From assembly GCF_963259705.1 (NCBI RefSeq), contig NC_081844.1, forward strand, positions 29,962,294 to 30,026,293: a stretch of 64,000 nucleotides of DNA, given 5' to 3'. This DNA is from Myotis daubentonii (Eukaryota; Chordata; Mammalia; Chiroptera; Vespertilionidae). The position numbers were made by a program, and so were the translations under genes. Positions 1-12,000 of the stretch are shown one piece after another; within the stretch, counting starts at the first letter, position 1, and every line of letters begins with the position of its first letter. The notes under the pieces were generated by a model. The model searched no databases, was not told the origin of the DNA, and saw nothing but the letters and a program-made list of their open reading frames with translations.

Positions 1-69
1 ATGTTTCTTTTTCTGGCTTTCTCTAAATTCAGTGGAAAATATATCCTCAGGTGAGGATTAAAAAAAAAG
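1..69 (+). mobile_element. Ves SINE, 3' end, cut by window start
   Basis: TTCTCTAAATTCAGTGG, then ATATCCTCAGGTGAGGATTA and an A-run, is a Ves SINE 3' end. The body lies upstream. Confidence 0.75.
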
Positions 70-399
70 AAGTGATGAGTGAAACAGTATTCCTCTCGTT
101 CCTAAACCCAGCCCTGCTGCACTTTCTGGAATACTTGTTCAACCTGCCTTTTTGCAGAAGCATTGCTGAAGTCTTTGCCTTTCCTGGTATTTGAGGACAG
201 ACAGTGTATACTTTAGGTTCACTGCTTTTCATTGCAGTTCTCTGCCTTTTGTGGTGGGCCACAGCAGAGTTTAAATTTCCATGTACAAGTCAAGGTCAAA
301 TTCAGCACATACAAACGTGGTAGCCACACACAGTGGGGTGTTTCTTCCTTTGCTTAGACCTGTGGCACCACTTTAGTCCTCACGTCCATGAGATCCTTA

Positions 400-620
400 G
401 AACCCAACTAAAAAGTCTCCCTCCCTCAGGAAGGCCTGCCTGATAGCTCCGTTCTCATTGCCGCATATCCCTCTTTACACAGCTCACACACACTTCATAA
501 ACATTCAGGAGCTTATCTCTGTGACATGTCCAGTGACCCCACGGTCCAATGCCTCTGATTGCAGGGCCTGGGTCTTTGTCCTTGTTGGTATTTTCCCAAA
601 GCATCCAGGGGAGACACCCT
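400..620 (+). repeat. Possible L2 fragment
   Basis: CTCCCTCCCTCAGGAAGGCC, ACACAGCTCACACACACTTC and GCAGGGCCTGGGTCTTTGTC resemble decayed L2 3' sequence. Confidence 0.35.
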
Positions 621-1081
621 GGATTTGTGACAGTACAGGCTGGCCAGGAAGTCAGTGCTGCCAACTGTCCTTGGGCTCTGTTGGTCATCTGATTCTCCCT
701 AGCAACAGATGACGTGTGTGGGGAGCAGCAGGTGATTATTCTCTGGCTTTGCTCACATTTGAATGTATGCAGTGACTCAGTGTTCATGGTGTGCCTGTGC
801 ACATGCAGCCCATGTTCACATCACAACTTCATCCGCTGCGTGCGCTCCTCGGGCTCCTGGGCTCATCTGCATGTAACGAAGTAACACGCCTGGCTGTAGC
901 TTCAACTCACGACTTAACCCATCTCCCCTGCCTGCATTAAGCCTTATTTTTATTTTGTAGGCGCTTGAATCATTTATTTGGATATTAATAAAAACAAGTC
1001 TTGGCTGATGCTAACCATCTGATTTCCCTTTTTTTTTTTTTCCATTTTGTTTTGTTTTGTTTCTGCACACATTTTCTTTAG

Positions 1082-1156
1082 CTTGAAATGGCGATTGAAA
1101 ACCTCCAAAAAAGCGAAGGGATCACATCACACAAAAGCGGTTTACTCAACAGCCAT
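1082..1156 (+). CDS. RFX2: RFX2 coding exon, 25-residue in-frame exon before the DNA-binding domain
   Basis: The exon reads [10 protein letters not shown]...GLLNSH with an acceptor TTTAG at 1077-1081 and donor GTAAGT at 1157. It is exactly 75 nt and in phase 0 at both ends, so it can be skipped without changing the frame. The polypyrimidine tract is unusually long (T-rich from 1029, partly TTTTG repeats). I recall that human RFX2 has a shorter isoform lacking 25 residues at this point, which would make this a cassette exon; that link is memory plus inference. Confidence 0.93.
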
Positions 1157-4100
1157 GTAAGTGTGTGTCGCCTGGTGGTCTGCCCCACTGTGCACGTACC
1201 TGCATGGGCATTTCAAAAATAAGTGAAGGAAATGACTTGATACCTTTAAAATGTTGAAAGGGAGAGAAAAGCTAGCCTAGAGTTCTGTATGCAGCAAAAG
1301 TATCCTACAATGTAAAGGGGATGGAGGCAAGTTCTTCATTCCTAAAGGTAGATGATCAGAGTACCTACTGATTCAGGGGCATGTTATGGGGATTAGATTA
1401 TTATTTTTTAATATATTTTATTGATTTTTTACAGAGAGGAGGGAGAGGGATAGAGAGTTAGAAACATCGATGAGAGAGAAACATCGTTCAGCTGCCTCCT
1501 GCACACTCCCCACTGGGGACGTGCCCACAACCAAGGTACATGCCCTTGACCGGAATCGAACCTGGGACCCTTCAGTCCGCAGGCCGATGATCTATCCACT
1601 GAGCCAAACCAGTTAGGGCAGGGATTAGATTATCTAATACACATGACATGCTTCCAACAATGCCTGGCAGATCACAAGCGTTATAAATAAAGTTAATACT
1701 AAAATGAGTAACAATAACAAAGTATGACACAGGATAGGGAATGCTATAAAGTTTCTTAGCTAAGTTTCCTATGATCAGTTCTTGGGGCCGGGGGTGTGTG
1801 GGAGGGAGGTAATTTGAGAAAAATGCAAAGCAACACTTTCCTAATAATTTGGGCTTTGTAAAAACTCTTTCTCCTTCACTTGCCTCCTGGGGAAAACCGT
1901 GAGTGTGGGTCCCGTGCCAGGAGGAGGCAAACGTCTTTGTCCCTGGGCAGCCTCATGGGGCAAGATGGCACTGGTGACAATTAAGAGTCTCTATTTCCTG
2001 GGACAGTTTAGAAGGAAAGCTGGGGTCTCCTCACGCTCCTCCCTTTTCCCTCTACTCCTCCTAATGCTCTCAGTTTAGCTTTATGTGGAACTGGAAATTT
2101 AAAAGTAGGACAGGCCACTGAAGTCAGAATGTGCTTCTCAAGCACTTAGGTTGGGATTTGACCCCAAATGTCTTTAATTCTCTTGAGAATTAAAACATCA
2201 AGAAAAAAGTCCCCTGTAGTCATTCACGATCCTAACTGTGGCCCCATCAAGACTTTCGTACTGGCCAAGTGTTGCCTGAAAGGAAGTGGTTCTGAGGCAG
2301 AGTGGGCTAGAGAAAGGCCCCAAAACTTCGGGGTTTATGGGTTGGCACAGGTGAGGCCAGCTGCTCCAGGCACACGTGATGAGGGTCTGCACTCCTCAGC
2401 CTCAGAGGCGAGTTACTAGAAGGAAAAGCAGCCTCACTGAGTTGTCTCAGGAAAAGCACAGAAGACCAGCAGGCCGCTCCCCAGGGCCCCCCCAGGCTAG
2501 GTGGGTCGTGGCCACCCTGTTGCCCATCACTGCTGGACAGTTGTCGCCTGTGGGCACAGCTGGGGAGGGAAATTCTTCAGTGAGTGCTGGGAGGGCAGGA
2601 TACCTACCCCCACCCTGTCAAACTCCAAGCACACTGGTTAGGATGTGTGCAGAATGACAGTCTGCTCCAGGGACCATCTCTGTTCAGTGGGGGCAGGCTT
2701 GCTTCAGCTGTCAAGCAAGAATACATGGCCACGTCATAGCCTGTGGGCCCAGCGCTAGGTCAGTCCTGGGAGAGCCCTGTGAGGAAGGCAGGATGGGGGC
2801 GCAGACCCCAGCAGGCAGCACATGTGTCCGTGGGAATTTTAAAATGTCTCGGGAGCGCATGCGCTGCTGGTCTGGCTGCAGGGCTGCCCCTGGCTTTCTA
2901 ACACTTTTCTTTTGGAAGGCAGGCTTTCCAGGGTGCTTCCGGCCAGTTTATATTCCTGAGTTGACTTCCGAGCAGGAAAATCTCCCCGTGTTCGTTTTCT
3001 CCCTGCTGATCTGTGGTTGAGCCTCCTTCCATCAGGAGCTGTTAGCAGGAGCTGGGGCTTGGCAATTTGGAGTCAAAGGGAATAGACAGATCTTTCTAAA
3101 GAGCTGACTGCACTCTGAGTGGAGTCCCTGGAGCTGTCCTTGCAGATGTGAGAGCGGGAGGAAGGTGTAGAGATGGGCAGTGTGTCCTGTTGACACCTGT
3201 CATGGTCTCAGTTGGCGGAGCCTGCCCTCTGGCCACGGCTCAGTTGTCACCATGGCTGCCTACATCTAAATCGCGTTAGTATTGGGCGACGGGGGCCACG
3301 ATTCCCAATCCTTTGCCAGACCGATCCAGAGCAGATGAGCATGGCTGGGGGTAGAGGGGAAGGGGGCTGTCACAGTGTCCCCCCAGCATCGGGGCTGTGG
3401 GAGCAAAAGGAACAAGAGCTTGGACTGCGAGGGCAGGAGCTCGGTGGTGTGAGAAAACCCGCCTACACAAACCAGTCTGCCCAGGAAGCCAGGGCGGAGG
3501 TTTACCTCTGAAACGACCACTGTTTTCTTCCCATGCACTGTCTTGGGGTGGGTGCGGGTGGTGATGCCTAGAGCCCAGGAGGGCTGGGCAGCATGTTCCA
3601 GATCCAGCCGATGTCAGGGTCCCCCCAGAGCTTCCCATGCTGCCCTTGGGGGCTCAGACCTAGAGGTCTGTAGGTTGAAGGAACCTTATAGCCTTAATGT
3701 GGAAATCCCACAGGAAGGGGGCCTCAAGTTAGAGGTCTCTAAAATAGGAGTGGCTGTGATTTGGTGGCATGAAAACAAGGGATAGCTGTTACAGAAGGAG
3801 GTGATGAAGATGGTGCTGGGGATGAAAACACCACCCATTGGTGTCACTGTGGCCCCCCACTGACATGCCTGGCCTCAATCGAGGTCCCCCACCAAGAGCA
3901 TTGGAGGTGCCGGGCTTCTCCCAGAACCACCACCCGACTGTCCCCCAGATCACTGTGTGAGAAGCTTCCCGCACCCCCGACACTCACTGACTCAGGGACC
4001 CCACAACATGTTCACCAAGTCACTATTATGGGGAGGCAGCCACTGTCTACTAAAATGAACTCTTATTTCCAAACCCTGCTTTTATTAATTGTATTCAGAT

Positions 4101-6054
4101 TATATGATGTTTTTTTGTTAATCTTCATCCTATCTAATAAAAGAGAAAAATGGTAATTGGCGTACGACGATACCCTTTTCATTGGCTAATCAAGGCTATA
4201 TGCAAATTAACTGCCAACTAAGATTGGCAGTTAACTGCCAACAAAATGGCGGCTAATTTGCATATGTAGGCACAATGCAGGGAGGCAAAAGGGAAAGCAG
4301 GAAGAAGCCCCCTGCCACTGACAGTGATCGGAAACCCAGGGGGGAGCTAAGAGCTGGGGGGCAGGGTAAAGGCGGCCCTGGGGCCGCCTTTGCCCTGCCC
4401 CCCAGCCATGATCGGAGAATCAGGTGCCTTTGCCGCCCTGGCCAGTGATAGCAGGAAGTAGGGGTGGAGCCAGCGATGGGAGCTGGGCACAGTCGAAGCT
4501 GGCAGTCCCAGGAGCTAGGGGTCCCTTGCCTGGGCCTAAAGCGAAGCCCACGATCGCGGGGCCGCTGCAGCTGCGGGTCCCCGCTACCCGGGCCGGACGC
4601 CTAGGCCAGAGGTGTTAGGCCTGGACAGGGGCAGAGCCTGCAACCACGGGGAGCTGGGGGTCCCCTGCCCAGGTCTGACACCTCTGCCAGAGGCCTCAGG
4701 CCTGGTCAAGGGGCCGATCCGGTGATTGGTGATCGGAGGGTGATAAGGGTCAACTCCTCTGGCCGAGGCATCAGGCCTGGGCGGGGGGCGGAGCCGGGGA
4801 TTGGGGGGATATGATGGTCCCCTTGCCCAGGCCTGAAGCCTGGGTCAGAGGCATCAGGCCTGGGTGGGGGGTGGAGCAAGCGATCAGAGGGAGATGGGGG
4901 TCCCCTGCCCAGGCATGATTCCTGGGCCAGAGGCCTCAGGCCTGGGCGGGGGCCAGAGCCAGTGATCAGGGGGAGATGGGGGTCCCCTGTCCAAGCCTGA
5001 CACCTCTGGCGGAGGCGTCAGGCCTGGGCAAGGGGCCGATCAGGCGATTGGAGGGTGATGGGGGTCTACGCCTCTGGCCGAGGCATCAGGCCTGGGCTGG
5101 GGGCAGAACCAGTGATGGGGGGAAATGAGGGTCCCCTGCCCAGGCCTGACGCAAGGGGCCGATCCTGCGATTGGAGGGTGATGGGGGTCAACGCCTGAGG
5201 GCTCCCAGTATGTGAGAGGGGGCAGGCTGGGCTGAGGGACACTCCCCCCCCCACCCCCCCACACACACACCCAGTGCACGAATTTCGTGCACCGGGCCCC
5301 TAGTCAGATTATATTTTTCTTCCCATTGATTTTTAGAGAGAGTGGAAGGGAGGGGGAGAGAGAGAAACATCAATGTGAGAGAGACACAATTGGTTGCCTC
5401 CTGCACTTGCCCCAACCAGGGCCGAAGATTGAGCCTGCTATCCAAGTACTTAACGCTCTTGACTGGAATTAAACCCAAGACCCTTCAGTCCGAGGGCCAT
5501 CTTTCCAGAGTCAAACTGGCTAGGGCCTATATGACTTTTTAATTTAAAAAAAAAAACCACAACAACACAAATTGTCAAAGATCCTTTAGCCTTTAGTTGA
5601 TGGCCAACCACAGGCCAGTATAATGACCAAGCTGTCACCTTCAGACTAAGATGGGGCTTGGCTAGAGTGGCAGCTTCATGGCATGGGTCCCTTGTCCAGA
5701 AGTTGTTCCAAATTACTGTGACATGCCTAGCAGTGGTCTTGACAGGACCATTATTCCTTCACTATTTCTGACTCACCCTCCCTGCCTTGCTGACTCCATC
5801 CCTGCTGCTGTCAGGACAGGTTTGTTTTCTTGCAGGGCATCTGCCTGGACCCCTCTCCCAACTCCACATTTTAGTGTCCAGAGCTGAGCCCTGACACCCC
5901 CCTAACCCCTCCTCCTCTCACCATTGTCCCTGCTCACCAAGTACTTCAGCGCTCATCCTTGCTTTCCGCCTCCTCCCGCACCTCACCTGATGCTCCTTGA
6001 CGTCGCCTTCAGAACAATCCATGATCAACGCTTCTCCCATTCCCACCACTATGG

Positions 6055-6099
<45 letters not shown>

Positions 6100-9000
6100 A
6101 TCTCTCCTGTGGATTGTTAAGCCAACCCTCGGCTCCCACGCCCTTCTCATGGCAGCTGCCATAGTGATCCTACTAACTAAAACCTAAGTCAGATCCTTGC
6201 ACTTCTCTGCTCAGAAGCCTGCAGGGCCCCCATTGCCCTCCAAGTAGAAGCCAAGTTCATGGAAATGGCCTTGCAGGACCTCCCCATCCGTTCCCTGCTC
6301 TCAACTCCTCCTTCTCTCCTATGCTCCAGCCACACAGACCTCCTCACTGTTCCTCCAGCACCAGGCACAGTTCTGCCTCAACAAGCCTTTGAATGGGCTG
6401 TTCCTTTGCCCGAGACTCTTCCCCAATGGCTCCCTCCCTCAGCTTCTTCATGTCTTTACTCATTTGCCCTCAAATCAGTTTCCTTTCATGATAACTTCTC
6501 AGTGCAAACGAGAGAGGAAGTGTAACCAACTGTTCTTTTGGAGAATGGTTTCAGTTCTCCCTGTAGTCACTTGTACTTGGAGGAAGATAACTATGCATTT
6601 TTAATCTCATGATGACCTTGATGTCAGCTCAACAGAATCACCCAAGCAGAGAAGTCTACTTTTAATTTAAATAACATGGGGTTGGGGAAAAATCATATTT
6701 CCTAAACATTCTCTAGTCTCCCCCGAAGTTCTCTTTCTAACCATTACCTTCGGCAATGGGCCAGGTTTTGAACAGCGGGCCAGGTATTAGCCTTCCTCCC
6801 TCAGGACCCCTGGTACAGTGCCCCTTCCAGCCCACCACCCACACAATATGCCCACCCTCTAGCCCAGGACCAGTGTCATCACGTGGCCCCTGCCCCATCC
6901 ACCATCGTCGTCAGCGGGGTTGTCTGGACAGAGGTGGAGCTTAGATAGACCTCCACCTCCCACAAGGATCCTGCCTCAGGCTGGTTCCTCTGCACATGGC
7001 TCCTGCCTGTCCCCAAAGCTCATGTGTGGTTAAGGCCTTTTGTACTCACATAGCAGAATGGAAGCCAGAATCAAACTACAGCTTTGGGGGCATTGTGCTT
7101 GGGGCTCCCAGGCGCGCGTGTTGCCCCATGCGGGGACTTCGCTTTCTACAAGGGCGGCTCCTGCCCGTCCAACACTAGCGACCTTTGGGGGCAGCAACTT
7201 CCACTTTCCATTCTTTTTCCTGCCTCGGCCTGAGCACAAAGTCCTCCACATGAGCCTCATAGGTATCTCACTCAGCTTCTATCTGTGCTCCGCTCGGTCA
7301 GGACCTGCAGGAGATGTTAGTCCATCTCCATGGACAGCTGGCCGGTGCAGGGCATGGTGCTCGCAGGCCCCTGAGTTTTCTTGAATCTGCCCCTTTCTCG
7401 TCATCAGAATTGATCTTCGTTCCCGTGGGTTTAGGAGACATTTGGTGTTTAAGCAGCGTCGGGGGCGTGTGCATGTTTAAATGATTATAAGGACAAATTG
7501 TACGAGGTCTCCATCCATGTATATTTTTCTCAATTAAGTCAAGGAGAATGAAAATTGAAGGAATAAAGAAGCAGGTGAAAAGAAGCTACTAAGTAACGTG
7601 CCCAGAATCTTTTGAACCCAAATCCATGACAGTAGCAATGAATTTCCTCACCATGTGAAGTGAAGGGAAAGCATGTGGTTAGCATTTTGGTGTTAGGGGG
7701 AATCTGACAGTCAGGACTGTGTCTCTTTCTCCAGCTCCAGTGGCTGTTAGATAATTACGAAACCGCTGAAGGCGTCAGTCTCCCCCGAAGTTCTCTTTAT
7801 AACCATTACCTTCGGCACTGCCAGGAGCACAAGCTGGACCCTGTGAATGCCGCCTCCTTTGGGAAACTGATTCGCTCCGTGTTTATGGGCCTGAGGACGC
7901 GGCGGCTGGGTACCAGGTGGGTAGAAGGAGGTGTCTGACAGCCCGCACACCCACCCGTTCTTCCTCTTTGTTTATGTAGAAATCACGCTTTTGGAGAACA
8001 TGGAGCTTCCTCCTCCTGCCCACACTTCCTGACTGACATGCCTCTGGGTGGACTTGGAGCTGCCCCAAATTGGCGGCAGCATTGGCCTGGCCAGGGCCAA
8101 GGTGCGGGCTGTGGTTCGGTTCTTTTCAGATGACAGGACGCAGGGCTTCGCTTCAGCTCTCTCTTTGTTTGAAATTTTCCATAATAATAGGGTTTTTTTA
8201 AAGCTGCCCCGGGATTTTAGATTTACTATTTCTTGATGCTTTTCACTGTACTTGGACCAACCTACCATGGCCTGCCCTTGGCCTATATCTGCCAGGGAAC
8301 CTCGTGTCATAAACTTCACCAGACAATAATGCGAACACCCCTCTCACTAGAAAAGAAAGTGGCCACAGTCTCCTTAAAGTGAGTGGCCTAGAGATCATGT
8401 GGCCGTGATCAGTGACAGGCCTAGCACTTGCTTTCAGTGAGGTTGTATAGAAGTGGGTGGCAGGGAGCATTCATGCCCTCTCAGAAGCCGGCATCCTGGC
8501 CAAGAAAACGGGCAAGTCTTCTCTTGTCCTCTGCTACTTTGATCCTTGACAGAGAATATCTTTACAGAATATAGCCACAGAACTGGTTTTCTGACTGCAG
8601 GACTTCTCAGAGCCTTTATCATACTAAAATACAAGAGGGGACCCTCCCAGAAGGGGAGGTAGTGTGCAGAGTTTTCTAAACCTGTCTAGCCATGGGACAG
8701 CTTGTAAGCATTTCCCATAAGGTCCACAAAACACTGAACCCAAGGGCCCAAAGTGCAGGTGCCAAAACAGAGCACATCTGTCCTTTAGGACATCTGCAGG
8801 GAGAGCTGACCCTGGGTATTTGGTTTATAGGGGCAACTCAAAGTATCATTACTATGGGATCCGTCTAAAGCCGGACTCGCCCTTGAACCGGCTGCAGGAG
8901 GACACCCAGTACATGGCCATGCGGCAGCAGCCTGTGCATCAGAAACCGAGGTGAGTTACCGGCTTGAGGCTGGCCTGAGGAAGGGCCTGGATTTTTCTAG

Positions 9001-12000
9001 GGAGGATGTTTCTCAAACATTAAATACATTCGTATGAGGGGACTCCCATTCTGCAGTGGAGAAAACAGACTCATTAACCTCAGTCTCCAGTGTCCTGGGA
9101 GAGCCAAGGCATTCACCTCCACTGACATGAAGGGAGGCCAGAAGGACTTGGGGCCGAGGATGCAACCTCAGGCTAACAGCACTTATGGAGTGCTCTCTTT
9201 TTTAAAAAAAAATAGGCATTATTTTTTAAAGTGGTGTTAGGTCACAGCAAAATTGAGTAAAAGATACATATACTCCCTGCCTCACACACACACAGCCTCC
9301 CCACTATCCACATCCCCTGACAGAGTGGCACCTTTGTTTCAGTCGGTGACCCCAATAAAGTTCCAGTCAATGACCCCAATCAATCAATGACTCCAACAGC
9401 AGATGAATGGATCATTAAAATGTAATATACACATATATATGCAATAGAATAGGATTCAGCCGTAAAGAGGAAGGACATCTGACACATGACAATAGGGATG
9501 AACCTGGAGGACATTATGCTCAGTGAGAGAAGCCAGACACAAAAGGACAAATATTAGATGAGGTCCAGACATAGAAGGTCCCTAGAAGAGTCAGATTCAT
9601 AGAGACAGAAAGTAGATGGTGGGAGCCAGGGGCTGGGGAAGGGCAGGGATGGGTTAGTGTTTAATAGGGACATAGTTTTAGTTTGGGAAGATAGAAAGTT
9701 CTGGAGGGGGATGGTGGTGATGGTTGTACAACTATGTGAATGTACTTAATGTCATAGCTATACACTTAAAAATTATTAAGGTGGTACATTTTGTTATGTA
9801 TATTTGACTACAATTATTTTAAAACTAGAGGCCCGGTGCATGAAATTCATGCATGGTGGGGGGGGAGGTGGAGGGGGCGTGGAAACTCCCTCAGCCCAGC
9901 CTGCATCCTCCCACAATCCGGGACCCCCTGTGGGATCGGGCCTAAACCAGCAGTCGGACATCCCTCTCACAATCCGGGACCACTGGCTCCTAACCACTCA
10001 CCTGCCTGCCTGATCACTCCTAACCACTCACCTGCCTGATCGCCCCTAACTGCTCACCTGCCTGCCTGATCGCCCCTAACTGCCTCTGCCTGCCTGCCTG
10101 ATTGCCCCTAACCACTCTGCCTGTCTGCCTGATCACCCCTAACCACTCTGCATGCCTGCCTCATCGCTCTTAACCACTCTGCCTGCCTGCCTCATCGCTC
10201 TTAACCACTCTGCCTGCCTGCCTGATCACCCCTAACCACTCTGCATGCCTGCCTCATCGCTCTTAACCACTTTGCCTGCCTGCCTCATCACTCTTAACCA
10301 CTCTGCCTGCCTGCCTGATCACCCCTAACCACTCTGCATGCCTGCCTCATCGCTCTTAACCACTCTGCCTGCCTGCCTCATCGCTCTTAACCACTCTGCC
10401 TGCCTGCCTGATCGCCCCTAACCACTCTGCATGCCTGCCTCATCGCTCTTAACCACTCTGCCTGCCTGCCTCATCGCTCCTAACCACTCTGCCTGCCTGC
10501 CTCATCGCCCCTAACCGCCTCTGCCTCAGCCCCCGCCGCTGCAGCTTTGTCCGGAAGGACGTCCAGAATGACGTCCAGAAGGTCGTTTGGCTGTCCAGTC
10601 TGATTAGCATATTATGCTTTTATTATTATAGATTATACACACACACACCAACTGTACCCTGTTCAGCCCTGTGCTCCTCAGGCCCTTTCTAGGCAGTGTT
10701 GCTGGGGCCTCATGGTGGCATGTGTGTTTTCTACCCAGGTACCGGCCAGTCCAGAAGTCGGACAGTCCTGGGGACAATGGCTCGCATAGCAGCCTACACA
10801 GCACGCCAGAGCAGGCCATGGCCGCCCAGAGCCAGCACCACCAGCAATACATAGGTGAGCAGGGACACCCCCACCCTGGGTGCAGGGCCTGCTGTGAAAG
10901 CTCCGGCTCTCCTCAGCACTTCTGGGTGCTTGTGGGTTTTGGCACCAGCAGCATCTACAGGGGTGCATTAAACAGTTTTCTTGTGTGACACCTTTTCTTT
11001 TTTATAAATCCCTTTTTATTTGAGAGAGATACATTGATTTTGTTGTTGTTGTTCCACTTATTCATTGGTTGATTCTTGTATGTACCCTGACTAGGGCTCA
11101 AACTCCCAACCTTGGCATTCTGGACAACGTTCCTGCCAACTGAGCTACCCAGCAACACCTGACACCTTTTTTGTTACATTGAAAGTTTTAGATAAACTTC
11201 ATTGTGTCATCCCTGAGATTTTAGAACAGTCAGCATATGTCCCCAAAATTAATGTATAAAATGACCATCAAAAAAATAAGTAGCCCTGGCCAGTGTGGCT
11301 CAGTACTTAGAACATCGGTCTGTGCACCAGAGGGTCGAGGATTCGATTCCCGGTCAAGGGATTGTACCTGGATTGCAAGTTTGATCCCCAGACCCAGTGG
11401 GGGCATGTGTGGGAAGCAACCAATCTCAGATTGATGTTTCTCTCTCTCTCTCTTCCTCTCTCCCTTCCCTCACCCTCCCTTTTACTCTCTCTAAAAAAAA
11501 TCAATGGAAAAAATATCCTGTGGTGAGGATTAACAAAAAAAACCACAACTAAATAAAATTAAATGCCTGTCAGAAAGAAGACTAGATGTCCTATTTTATT
11601 TTTTAATCCTCACATGAGAATATGTTTATTTGTTTATTGATTTTAGAGGGGGTGGGAAGAGAGAAACATTAATGTGAGAGAGAAACATTGATCAGTTGCT
11701 GACCAGGGATCGAATCTGCAACCTGAATATGTGCCCTGACCAGGGATCGAACTCGAGACCTCTGGGTGTACAGGACGATACTCCCACTAGCCGAGCCACA
11801 CCGGCCGCGCTAGCTGTCCTATTGTAAAACCTGTCGGCTCAGGGCAGCAGCAGGGTTTGGCTGTCCTCCTGGGTTCTCCTCCTTGCTTAACTGGATGCTC
11901 AAGACCCCTGAAAAACTGGATTTCTCCCCTCCCGGGGCCCTCACAAAGGGCTGCCTGGCCCTCTTCCCTGGGAACTGTGGGAGAGACCGTCCCCCGCCCC

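Larger units (their letters stand above)
1634..7734 (+). other. RFX2 intron between 1156 and 7735, non-repeat parts
   Basis: Apart from the SINEs, Helitron, L2 and (CA)n listed, 1634-4109 and 6500-7734 look like unique intronic DNA. I see no exon or RNA gene here. The short open frames are not conserved-looking. Confidence 0.6.

Noticed and set aside
10000..10525. Regular 31-bp repeats that might suggest a CRISPR array
   Set aside because: There are no unique spacers; the unit is tandem and lies inside a eukaryotic Helitron.
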